Origin: Bacillus sp. sid0103
GTDB taxonomy: Bacteria > Bacillota > Bacilli > Bacillales_B > DSM-18226
Length of the DNA: 42,140 nt
NCBI RefSeq assembly: GCF_019219025.1
Contig: NZ_JAHUWN010000043.1
Span: forward strand, 1-42,140
Reading direction: 5' to 3'
The notes beneath the pieces are model-generated. The model saw only the letters and a list, made by a program, of their open reading frames with translations. It was not told the origin of the DNA and searched no databases. Of this stretch, positions 33,775 to 40,684 are shown piece by piece (position 1 is the stretch's first letter; every line of letters starts with the position of its first letter). A program made the position numbers and the translations under genes.

Positions 33775-34266
33775 ATGCAGTATAGTGTCGGAGTTGAATA
33801 TGCTTTACATTGTCTGGTTTATTTAATTGATGTTCCTTCCAACGATAGTATTGGGATAAAGGATTTGGCAGAATTCCAAGGTCTTCCTGAGACATTTCTT
33901 TCAAAAGTTTTCGGTAAATTATCTAAGGCTGGAATTGTAAGTTCTGTCCCCGGGGTAAAAGGAGGATATAGATTATCTAAGTCTCCGGAAGATATTTCCT
34001 TTTGGGATGTAATTGAAGCAATTGAAGGCCCTAAGCCTATTTTTCAATGTAAAAATATTAAAGATAATGGTTATTTGTATAGAAAAAACTGCTGTCAAGC
34101 TCCCTCCTTTTGCACCATCAATTTAGTTATGCTATCTGCGGAAGAAAAAATGCGTGATGACTTACGTAGTAAATCACTTTCATGGTTAAATGAAGAACTT
34201 GATAGTGTCTTATCAAAACAAATACGTGAAGATACTCGGAAATATTTTTCGAAGAGCAACACATAA
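33775..34266 (+). CDS. Rrf2 family transcriptional regulator
   Basis: A 163-residue Rrf2-type winged helix regulator. The N-terminus VGVEYALHCLVYL is followed by the recognition region IGIKDLAEFQGLPETFLSKV, and the wing VPGVKGGYRLSKSPEDIS. Cysteines at CKNI and CCQAPSFC could bind a cluster or act as a redox switch, as in several Rrf2 members. It is divergent from the azoreductase gene, whose promoter holds a large palindrome, so it likely represses that operon and responds to electrophiles or quinones. AGCAGGTGAG precedes the ATG. Confidence 0.88.
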   Translation: MQYSVGVEYALHCLVYLIDVPSNDSIGIKDLAEFQGLPETFLSKVFGKLSKAGIVSSVPGVKGGYRLSKSPEDISFWDVIEAIEGPKPIFQCKNIKDNGYLYRKNCCQAPSFCTINLVMLSAEEKMRDDLRSKSLSWLNEELDSVLSKQIREDTRKYFSKSNT

Positions 34267-34269
34267 AAC

Positions 34270-34318
34270 AAACCTCTCGTGAAATTCCTTAATTAAAGGG
34301 AATTAAGAGAGGTTTTTT
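34270..34318 (+). terminator. strong rho-independent terminator
   Basis: AACCTCTC and GAGAGGTT flank an inner AATTCC/GGAATT stem, then TTTTTT. It directly follows the Rrf2 gene. Confidence 0.85.
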
Positions 34319-34369
34319 CTTAGTTCAAAGAATCGTATCATTCAATTGTCTAGTAAGAACTACAACCAA

Positions 34370-34405
34370 TCCTCAATTAACCTGCTAGTTGGCCCATTCA
34401 CAATC
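34370..34405 (+). repeat. dispersed repeat, internally deleted copy
   Basis: CTCAATTAACCTGCTAGTTG with TTCACAATC keeps both extremities of the family and lacks the middle. It abuts the stop of the 75-residue minus-strand gene. Confidence 0.5.
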
Positions 34406-34633
34406 TTAGTAAATTATTCCATTAAATGGCCCGATTGCATTATGATCATTAATTGGGATTTTCTTATATTGTTCAGTCCATTGATATAAGTCATTTTTAA
34501 GATTATCTGTCAACGGAAAGTCATCAATATCGAGATTCCAGCCACATACGTTGCACCAAATTGGGTCAGCCACAAAATCCGCTTCTAGTTTAAATGAATG
34601 GGAAAATTCGCAATTACAAACATCTTTTAACAT
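34406..34633 (-). CDS. small hypothetical protein, Cys-containing
   Basis: A 75-residue soluble protein. An N-terminal CNCEFSHSF and WCNVCGW form a CxC plus CxxC arrangement that could bind zinc. FPLTDNLKNDLYQWTEQYKK is a helix, with a GPFNGIIY end. ATG 34633 is preferred over the frame start at 34681 because GGGAG lies upstream. I do not recognise the family. It is bounded by a reduced repeat on its 3' side and a full copy on its 5' side, like a single-gene unit. Confidence 0.6.
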   Translation of the reverse strand: MLKDVCNCEFSHSFKLEADFVADPIWCNVCGWNLDIDDFPLTDNLKNDLYQWTEQYKKIPINDHNAIGPFNGIIY

Positions 34634-34671
34634 CAAAAGTAATCTCCCAAAAATAAAATATTCTACCCAAC

Positions 34672-34781
34672 ATCTATGCAACTAACCTGCTTACTTTACT
34701 TGAATAAGAAAAAAAGCCGCTGAAGCAGCTGGATCTTTAAGTCTTGCACCCTTTAGTTTAAGTAAAATTCTTCACATACAT
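34672..34781 (+). repeat. two-hairpin dispersed repeat with tail
   Basis: ATGCAACTAACCTGCTTAC, TTTACTTGAATAAG, the hairpin AGCCGC-TGAA-GCAGCT, GTCTTGCACCCTTTAGTTTA, and the TTCACA tail. Confidence 0.9.
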
Positions 34782-34878
34782 TTAACTTTAATATTTAAAA
34801 TCGACCTTTTAATATAGTAAAGGTCGGTTAAGATTTTTTACTGAAATTCAGCCAATATTTCTTAATAAATGTTTAATT

Positions 34879-35283
34879 TTATCGTAGTGTTTTTAATGCT
34901 CCGCTCCAAGCAACCACTTCTTCGAGCATCGCATTTACATTATTAAGAAGTAAATCTTGTGGTTTAAACTCCGTTCCATTAACAAAATCGGTAAATAGAC
35001 TTAAAGTTGGATGTGTACGAACATCCGCCACTTTTTGTTCTGCAAGAATTCCACGTAAGTGTTCAGCTGCACGAGCTCCTCCAGTTGAACCATAACTTCC
35101 GATACCAGCCGCCTAGTTATACCACGCATCACGGGCAAAATCGATAGCGTTCTTTAATGCACCCGTAATACTGTGTTGTACTCTTGAACAATGAATACGA
35201 ATCCATCGAGGCTTGCAAGTTTTTCATTCCATGCTGCAATTCCCGGTTCTGTTCCATCGGTTGTTCCTAAAAACGGAAGATTA
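34879..35283 (-). pseudogene. NADPH-dependent FMN reductase, degraded
   Basis: The minus strand encodes recognisable pieces of an NADPH-dependent FMN reductase/NAD(P)H oxidoreductase. LPFLGTTDGTEPGIAAWNEK and LASLDGFVFIVQEYN come first. After a frameshift near 35178 they continue as SITGALKNAIDFARDAWYN, a stop (TAG), AAGIGSYGSTGGARAAEHLR and TDFVNGTEFKPQDLL to the end. One frameshift and one in-frame stop show decay. The N-terminal FMN phosphate loop is missing because the 5' part is replaced by an unrelated short ORF. Confidence 0.85.
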
Positions 35284-35371
35284 AATTATCAAGATATGTC
35301 CAAAAATCATTAATTGTTCTTTGTTCTATATTATGTTTCTTATACCATCGTATTAACTTCTCTGAATTCAT
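35267..35371 (-). CDS. short ORF, probably a truncated gene start
   Basis: 34 codons starting ATG behind GGGAG: MNSEKLIRWYKKHNIEQRTI then NDFWTYLDNLIFRF. Its last codons overlap the first legible bases of the FMN reductase relic in another frame, so it looks like the 5' end of a different gene joined to that relic by deletion. Not recognised. Confidence 0.35.
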   Translation of the reverse strand: MNSEKLIRWYKKHNIEQRTINDFWTYLDNLIFRF

Positions 35372-35424
35372 AGCTTACTCCCTTAATGTTATTGATTTTA
35401 GTCGGTCTAGATAATATTTTATCC

Positions 35425-35515
35425 CTAATTAAACATTCCTGCTTCGTTAGTTCAATAACTTCAACAAAAAAGGCGTTAATCCTTCCTGGAATAACGCACC
35501 CTTAAGTCGAGCATT
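35425..35515 (+). repeat. two-hairpin dispersed repeat, variant copy
   Basis: CATTCCTGCTTCGTTAGTTC, AATAACTTCAAC, an unusual hairpin GCGTTA-ATCCTTCCTGGA-ATAACGC, and ACCCTTAAGTCGAGC. The middle stem differs in sequence, but its position and pairing are kept. Confidence 0.75.
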
Positions 35516-35601
35516 TTTATCAATTTATTTTTTCAACTTAAAAAGGGGTAGTACCAGCGAAGCTGACACCACCCGCAATGTAGATGTAATTAAATGGGGA
35601 A

Positions 35602-35690
35602 TTATTTATTGATGACCTCGTTATATCCCTGCTGGGCATCGGTGATTACAAGCTTTGAATAGACCTCCAAGGACTTGCGGTCATGCCCCT
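35602..35690 (-). pseudogene. tyrosine recombinase, C-terminal fragment
   Basis: About 28 codons: HDRKSLEVYSKLVITDAQQG, YNEVINK, stop. The GH(D)..SxxxYxxL arrangement is the end of a phage-type tyrosine recombinase with its catalytic His and Tyr. The rest of the gene is gone; sequence to the right is the GC-rich hydrolase. Confidence 0.55.
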
Positions 35691-35803
35691 GCCCGCTTCC
35701 ACTCCGAACAACCAACTCCGCGTCACGTCATGGTTCTGCCCCAATAAGGTCGATGAAATTCATTGGCCTTTTTTTAAACGAACGACGAACCGCGGGCTCG
35801 GTG

Positions 35804-37048
35804 TCAGTCTTCGATTGCCTGGTAGACCATGGTCCAGAAGTCGTGGATAAGCCGCGTTGAATCTGGAGTGGACGCCCCAACCTGGGTGAGCAGGATTCCG
35901 GTGAGCTGTTTGTCCGGGTCAGCGTACGTCGCGGTGCCGCTTCCGCCGTCCCAGCCGAACTGGCCGATAGACGCGTAGTCACCACGGTAGGTGCGCACCG
36001 CCATCCCGAAGCCCCAGCCGCCGTGCTGCCCTTGGCCGAATGACACATGGACGTTGTTGCGGGCCATGGCGTTTCGGGCGGCTTGTTGCTCGGGCGTAAG
36101 GCGGTTGGTGGTCATCAGCTGGACGGCGGGCCGGGATAGGATCCGTTCGGTCCCGTGCATCCCGTGATTCAGCAGCATCCGGAAGTAGGCGTGGTAGTCG
36201 TCGACGGTGGAGACCAGTCCGCCGCCGCCCCCCTGGAACGCCGGAGGCTGGCTGTGGCGTCCCCCCTTGGCCTCGTCCCACACTATGAACTCTCCGGTCT
36301 GCGGGTCGGGGGCGTAGAGGGTTGGCAGCCGGTCGATCTTGTCGGCGGGCACGTGGAAACCGGTGTCCTTCATGCCCAGGGGGTCGAGGATGCGTTCGCG
36401 AAGGAACGTCTCAAACGACTGGCCCGTGACCCTGGCGACGAGCACGCCGAGTAGATCGTTGCTGATGTGGTACTGCCAGCGCTCTCCGGGATGGTGCATC
36501 AGCGGAAGCGCGCCAAGGCGGCGCATCCACTCATCCGGCTCGGGCACCGGCTCCGGTAGATTGGGCGTGAGCCCCTGCTCGAAGATCGCGTTCATGATCG
36601 GAGTGCCCAGCGACGTCATATCCATGCCGAGCCCGAACGTGGAGGTCAGCAGGTCCCGTACGGTGATCGGCCGCCGCGCCGGTACGGTATCGTCCAGCGG
36701 GCCGTCGATCCTCTTCAGCACCCGCCGGTCGGCGAGTTCCGGCAGCCACTGCTCTACCAGGTCATCCAGCCGCAGCCTGCACTCGTCGAGCAGGACCATC
36801 GCCGCCGCGATCGTAACCGGCTTGGACGTTGAGGCCATCCGGAAGATCGTGTCCCGGCGCATCGGCGCACCATCGTCATGGCGCATCGTCCCGATCGCTT
36901 CGACGTGCGTCTCATCGTACCGGCTGACCAGGGCGACGAGCCCAGGAATCTTCCCGGATTCGACATGCCGTGCCAGCACGTCGCGCATTCTGCGCAGCCC
37001 AGTTTCGGAGAAGCCGCTGTTGCTTTGTTCCGTTGTAATCTTTTTCAT
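35804..37048 (-). CDS. beta-lactamase-fold serine hydrolase, foreign origin
   Basis: A 414-residue serine hydrolase of the class C beta-lactamase/EstB fold. The nucleophile motif is STSK in FRMASTSKPVTIA (about residue 72). WQYHISNDLLG supplies the catalytic Tyr and YxxN. HGGWGFGM with GGSGT near the end is in the position of the usual third motif. No signal peptide, so a cytoplasmic esterase or peptidase-like enzyme is likelier than a secreted lactamase. Codon use is extremely GC-rich in contrast to all neighbours; only the first dozen codons (MKKITTEQSNSGF) look native. The reading frame is intact. An actinobacterial-like donor is the likely origin. Confidence 0.88.
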   Translation of the reverse strand: MKKITTEQSNSGFSETGLRRMRDVLARHVESGKIPGLVALVSRYDETHVEAIGTMRHDDGAPMRRDTIFRMASTSKPVTIAAAMVLLDECRLRLDDLVEQWLPELADRRVLKRIDGPLDDTVPARRPITVRDLLTSTFGLGMDMTSLGTPIMNAIFEQGLTPNLPEPVPEPDEWMRRLGALPLMHHPGERWQYHISNDLLGVLVARVTGQSFETFLRERILDPLGMKDTGFHVPADKIDRLPTLYAPDPQTGEFIVWDEAKGGRHSQPPAFQGGGGGLVSTVDDYHAYFRMLLNHGMHGTERILSRPAVQLMTTNRLTPEQQAARNAMARNNVHVSFGQGQHGGWGFGMAVRTYRGDYASIGQFGWDGGSGTATYADPDKQLTGILLTQVGASTPDSTRLIHDFWTMVYQAIED

Positions 37049-37080
37049 TTGGTTTCCCTCTCTTTACTTTTTTATCAGCC

Positions 37081-37248
37081 CTATGGATATGTCCTGCGCT
37101 TAGCATAGAGCCAATTGTTCATCGGACGTTTATTCTCGGTTTCATCAAATTCAAAGTCACCATTATTCCGTAAGTAATCTTCTTTGACAACCGTTGTCTT
37201 GCCCGCCCCATTGGAGCCGAGCAGGGCGATAATACTGCCCTTATCCAT
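37081..37248 (-). pseudogene. ABC transporter ATPase start fused to other sequence
   Basis: A 55-codon ORF starting MDKGSIIALLGSNGAGKTTV, which is the Walker A segment of an ABC ATPase. It then changes to KEDYLRNNGDFEFDETENK and MNNWLYAKRRTYP, which is unlike an ABC protein. No Walker B or signature follows. It is a chimeric remnant lying directly upstream of the GC-rich hydrolase. Confidence 0.55.
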
Positions 37249-37304
37249 TTAAGTCCCTACCTTCACATTACCTAATTATGTATATTCTGTAAGTAAATAC
37301 ATAT

Positions 37305-37398
37305 TCCTTCTTCAACTATCCTGGACGTTAGCACAAAAAGAAAAGACCGCCGCAGCGATCTCCGTACTTAAACTCTTGCACCCGTTAGTTAAATAAGA
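37305..37398 (+). repeat. two-hairpin dispersed repeat
   Basis: CTTCTTCAACTATCCTGGAC, GTTAGCACAAAAAG, ACCGC-CGCAGCGATC, AACTCTTGCACCCGTTAGTT. The acetyltransferase to the right ends four bases away. Confidence 0.9.
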
Positions 37399-37401
37399 TT
37401 T

Positions 37402-37818
37402 TTATAATCTTTTTTCCAAATAGTATTGATTATGTCCTTTAGGATGATCTTCACTTACTCCTATCACTTTATATCCCAGCTTCTTATAGAAATTTGGAGC
37501 TTGAAAACTAAATGTATCCAAGTTTATCAGTCGACATTCTTTTTCAATTGCAAATTCTTCAATATGTTTCATCAACTTGCTACCATAGCCTTCGTGTCTA
37601 TATTCTTCAGAAATCCACAGAAAGTCAACGTGCAAGTGGTGCCAGAATGTTGTCGCCGTTACTCCTCCTATAATTTCTTCTTTTTCATTTTTCACTACAA
37701 AACTAATATTTTCCGAAGGAGTTTTTTCTTCATATGAAAGACTTTTTAGGTTATGTTCAATCACCTTTTTTCTTATGTAATCACTATCTTCTTGTTTCCA
37801 TTGTTTTATTATTTTCAT
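37402..37818 (-). CDS. GNAT family N-acetyltransferase
   Basis: A 138-residue GNAT acetyltransferase. Motif A is LWISEEYRHEGYGSKLMKHI with the R-x-x-G-x-G acetyl-CoA loop. It is preceded by the beta strands IGGVTATTFWHHLHVDFLW. Motif B is INLDTFSFQAPNFYKKLGYK, with the common QAPxFYxKxGY signature. The substrate is unknown. The ATG lies about 15 bases after GGGAG. It is a single gene between a repeat copy (four bases after its stop) and the tyrosine recombinase, which is transcribed away from it. Confidence 0.88.
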   Translation of the reverse strand: MKIIKQWKQEDSDYIRKKVIEHNLKSLSYEEKTPSENISFVVKNEKEEIIGGVTATTFWHHLHVDFLWISEEYRHEGYGSKLMKHIEEFAIEKECRLINLDTFSFQAPNFYKKLGYKVIGVSEDHPKGHNQYYLEKRL

Positions 37819-37887
37819 TTTAACTATCTCCCTCTCCTTTTTAAATTTCTATTTTATTTATTCAATTTAATAATCAAATAGTCCTTT

Positions 37888-37935
37888 CTTCTTCAACTAA
37901 CCTGCTTCTTAAGCTTAATAAGAGTCGCCGTTTCA
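37888..37935 (+). repeat. dispersed repeat, left half of a split copy
   Basis: TTCTTCAACTAACCTGCTTC, TTAAGCTTAATAAGAGTCGC. The matching right half lies beyond the tyrosine recombinase at 38812-38872. Confidence 0.65.
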
Positions 37936-37960
37936 ATTTCGTGAAACAGGTCAATAATTC

Positions 37961-38807
37961 ATGAAAAAAAGAATTTTTTGGGGAGAGATGAACTTGTTAT
38001 TATCTCAAGCATGGGAAACGTATGAATCTGATAAACGTATTGAAGGCTTTTCGCCGCAAACATTAAAAGCATATAAACAACAGTCCGGCTTACTTATACG
38101 CTTTATTAATGATGTTCAACTTGATACGATCACTACGGTTCAATTAAAAACTTATTTAGCAAAATCAAGTGAAAGCCTTAAGCCTGCAAGTTTGGCTCAT
38201 CGAATTCGTTCATGAAGAAGGGCATATTCCCAAAAATCCTGCAACTAAAATAAAAGAACCTAAAACCGGAAAACGAATTCCTAAATTTTTGACCGAAATG
38301 GAAATTGAATATTTACGGGAAGCCTGTTGTTCCCCTATGGAAAAGGCTCTGTTTGAATTCATGTTCTCCACTGGATGCCGAATAGGAGAAGTTGTTACCT
38401 TAGATAGGGGTAGAATTAATTGGTCGAACCGGTCAGCTGTTATCAGAGGTAAAGGCGATAAGGAACGAGAGGTCTATTTTAATATTCGCTGCGAAATTTG
38501 GTTAAAACGATATCTGGATAATCGTGTAGATAAGGATCCTGCCATCTTTGTCACGGAACGCGATCCTCATCGAATGAGCATTGCCACGATGAGATACATA
38601 ATAAAGCGGATTTCCAACCGTACTGGCATTAACAAAGACATTCATCCGCACCAACTCAGGCACAGCTATGCAACCCATTTATTGAATAATGGAGCACCTC
38701 TCGATTTTATTCAAAGCTTATTAGGTCATGAAAAAAGTGAAACTACCCGGATTTATGCCCAATTAAGTGGAAGCATCAGACAGGAATTTTATAGGAAGTA
38801 TTTTTAA
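37961..38807 (+). pseudogene. tyrosine recombinase/integrase, frameshifted
   Basis: A XerC-like site-specific recombinase of about 280 codons in two frames. The core-binding domain (AWETYESDKRIEGFSPQTLK, AYKQQSG) ends in HRIRS, stop, at 38215. The next frame continues EFVHEEGHIPKNPATKI into the catalytic domain. That domain retains Arg (TGCRIGE), Lys (RGKGDKERE), His-x-x-Arg (HPHQLRHSYATHL), His (LLGHEKS) and Tyr (TRIYAQ). A deletion between similar TTCGTTCA-type sequences probably removed the expected RSLxxFFRF linker. No IntI-specific insertion is seen before the HxxR box. It is divergent from the cassette-like genes on its left. Confidence 0.85.
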
Positions 38808-38811
38808 TAAT

Positions 38812-38845
38812 AAAACAGTAACGCATCTCCATGCGTTGCTGTTTT
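38812..38845 (+). terminator. terminator after the recombinase, inside the repeat
   Basis: AAAACAGTAACGCAT and ATGCGTTGCTGTTTT form a 15-bp stem with one G-T pair. It occupies the position of the second hairpin of the repeat family. Confidence 0.75.
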
Positions 38846-38872
38846 CACTCTTGCACCCGTTTCTTTAAGTTA
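38812..38872 (+). repeat. dispersed repeat, right half of a split copy
   Basis: Hairpin followed by CACTCTTGCACCCGTTTCTT, TAAGT. The family tail (ACAATACTTCACAATC) resumes at about 40609, on the far side of the IS element. Confidence 0.75.
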
Positions 38873-38983
38873 TCATGAACGAAACTAGCTCCTTACTCGT
38901 AACACCGTAGGTTAATTTGGTTACACTGTTTACTGGAAAAAACAAACCAAATCAGAGCTACATTACGGAAGGAGCTAGTTATT

Positions 38984-40099
38984 ATGCAGGATACCATAAA
39001 ATATGTAGGTTTAGACGTTTCAAAAGAAAAAATTGCCGTTGCCATTGCAGATGAAGGTCGTGATGAGCCAAGGTATTGGGGAATGATTCCTAACACTCCG
39101 GAATCCATTAGAAAGTTAGTAAAAAAGCTTGGAGAAAAAGAGAATCTTCGAGTGTGCTATGAAGCTGGACCAACTGGTTATGGTTTATATCGACTTTTTC
39201 ATAGCCTAGGAATTGAGTGTGAAGTGATCGCCCCATCTTTAATCCCTAAAAAACCAGGTGAGCGCATCAAAACAGACCGTAGGGATTCGATTAAACTAGC
39301 AAAGTTATTTCGCGCCGGCGAATTAACTCCTGTTTATGTGCCAACAGAAGATGATGAAGCCCTTCGGGATTTAGTTCGGGCTCGGGAAGATGCCAAAGAG
39401 GATGAATTAAGAGCTAAACATCGATTATCTAAATTCCTTTTACGGAATGATATTCACCCTCCTTTCAATGGGAAAAAGTGGACTCGTAGATATCGTGAAT
39501 GGTTAAATACTCTAAAGTTTGAACGCTCCACGTCTAAAGTAGTATTTCAAGAATATCTGCACCATCTACAAGAAATTGAGCAAAGGGTAAAACGATTAGA
39601 GGAAGAAATAAAATTACAATCAACCGAAGGTTACCATGCGCCAATGATTCAAGCACTACAATCATTGAGGGGAATAGCTACGATTACAGCTACTAGTCTT
39701 GTGGCTGAGATAGGATCATTTAAGAGATTTACTTCTCCCAAAAAATTAATGTCTTACGTTGGTTTAATTCCAAGTGAAAGTTCTAGTGGTGAAATCAGAA
39801 GGCAAGGTAAAATTACCAAAACAGGTAATCGTCATGTTCGTCGGTTGCTTGTAGAAGCAGCTTGGAGTTATCGATTTCCACCTGCTATAAAGGGAGATTT
39901 AAAGAAAAGACTAGAAGGACAGTTGCCCAATGTTCAAATGATCTCATGGAAAGCTCAAAATCGCCTTCATAAAAAATATTTTCGTTTATTATCACGTGGA
40001 AAAGCATTTGGAAAGGCATTAACAGCCATTGCAAGAGAATTAGCAGGATTTATCTGGGCAGTTACTCAAGAAATTGAAAATAAATCCATGGCAAAGTAA
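38984..40099 (+). CDS. IS110 family transposase
   Basis: A 371-residue intact IS110-family transposase. The RuvC-like DEDD domain shows Asp in YVGLDVSKEKI, Glu in CYEAGPTGYGLYR, and Asp pair in KTDRRDSIKLAKLFR. The transposase_20 domain has LRGIATITATSLVAEIG, KLMSYVGLIPSESSSG with the conserved Ser, and KTGNRHVRRLLVEAAW. A coiled-coil linker (about residues 185-215) joins them. ACGGAAGGAG precedes the ATG. AACTAGCTCCTTA (from 38882) and AAGGAGCTAGTT near the start codon form an inverted repeat that could sequester the ribosome binding site. Confidence 0.94.
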   Translation: MQDTIKYVGLDVSKEKIAVAIADEGRDEPRYWGMIPNTPESIRKLVKKLGEKENLRVCYEAGPTGYGLYRLFHSLGIECEVIAPSLIPKKPGERIKTDRRDSIKLAKLFRAGELTPVYVPTEDDEALRDLVRAREDAKEDELRAKHRLSKFLLRNDIHPPFNGKKWTRRYREWLNTLKFERSTSKVVFQEYLHHLQEIEQRVKRLEEEIKLQSTEGYHAPMIQALQSLRGIATITATSLVAEIGSFKRFTSPKKLMSYVGLIPSESSSGEIRRQGKITKTGNRHVRRLLVEAAWSYRFPPAIKGDLKKRLEGQLPNVQMISWKAQNRLHKKYFRLLSRGKAFGKALTAIARELAGFIWAVTQEIENKSMAK

Positions 40100-40591
40100 T
40101 AATGTCGAATAAAATAAATATCAATTTTATTTAGAAGTCGGAGCTTAGGGCTCGGAGGCAAAGGTAAAAACCGGTAAGGAGAAACCACGAATTGTACTTG
40201 TGATATGCCTAAATAGGCTAACTCACGTTTTAAGTTAGTGGAAGCTCCATTATACGGAAAGATAAAATGTGAAAACCCACGAATATCAGAGTGCTAACCG
40301 CAGTTGAGATTTTTGCCTTCGTGCCGTGTACTTAACTTTTTATATTAATATGAAAGGAGTAATTTTATTCATTCTCAGCTTTAAAAAGTATCTCAATCTC
40401 CAAATTGCCTGTCAAGGAGAGCACTTGACAGCCAATTTGGAGATTGAGGAGCAGTTAGTAAGCTGAGAAGGAGATTCCCTAGCCTTGAAAAGGCTGAAAC
40501 CCAACTAAAAAGCAAAGAAGCCGAAAAACGCTTCTCTTCTTAGAGTTGCACAAAAACCGAAACCAAAACCAACTTGGTAGGGAGCATTGAC
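40100..40591 (+). ncRNA. candidate bridge-RNA region of the IS element
   Basis: About 490 non-coding bases between transposase stop and right inverted repeat, with several stem-loops. One is CTAACTC..AGTTAG (40218-40238), whose loop side contains TTTAAGTTA (40229-40237), the same nine bases found at the left insertion flank (38864-38872). In IS1111 elements the 3' non-coding end encodes the bridge RNA with target-matching loops. The assignment is inference; the RNA ends were not determined. Confidence 0.4.
40372..40469. repeat. long inverted repeat
   Basis: Inner arms TCTCAATCTCCAAATTG + CTGTCAA and TTGACAG + CAATTTGGAGATTGAG pair over 23-24 positions with one C-C mismatch and a nine-base loop. 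Outer arms TTCTCAGCTT / AAGCTGAGAA pair as well. It lies in the non-coding end of the IS element. Confidence 0.85.
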
Positions 40592-40605
40592 AGTTTCGTT
40601 CATAT

Positions 40606-40684
40606 CAGTACAATACTTCACAATCTGCTTTGTTAATTAAATCAAAAAAAGCCGATGCCTTTTTAAAGCATCGCACCCGTTACA
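40606..40684 (+). repeat. repeat tail plus a further short copy
   Basis: AGTACAATACTTCACAATC is the displaced tail of the split copy. After it, ATTAAATCAAAAAAAGCC, the hairpin GATGCCTTTTTAAAGCATC and GCACCCGTTACA form another short copy. The LysE stop codon is next to its end. Confidence 0.75.

Larger units (their letters stand above)
38875..40603 (+). mobile_element. IS110-family element, IS1111-like
   Basis: A roughly 1.73-kb element bounded by perfect 12-base inverted repeats ATGAACGAAACT (38875-38886) and AGTTTCGTTCAT (40592-40603). Sub-terminal inverted repeats of about this length characterise the IS1111 group. It carries an intact transposase and a roughly 490-base non-coding 3' region. 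The flanks, TTTAAGT on the left and AGTACAATACTTCACAATC on the right, together make one tail of the dispersed repeat, so the element is inserted in it. ATC occurs next to both ends. Confidence 0.8.

Noticed and set aside
35728..36281. Other-frame ORFs within the serine hydrolase
   Set aside because: Arg/Pro/Ala-rich shadows of the real frame caused by high GC.
35804..37048. Reading the serine hydrolase as an antibiotic-resistance beta-lactamase
   Set aside because: It has the SxxK fold motif but no signal peptide, and its motifs fit EstB/penicillin-binding-protein-like hydrolases; resistance cannot be claimed.
36339..37103. 254-codon plus-strand ORF opposite the serine hydrolase
   Set aside because: It is antisense to a clear GC-rich gene, where long spurious frames are expected; Ser/Arg-rich translation with no domain or ribosome binding site.
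37961..38807. Calling the recombinase a true integron integrase (IntI)
   Set aside because: No IntI-specific extra helix before the HxxRH box; the sequence looks XerC-like and is frameshifted.
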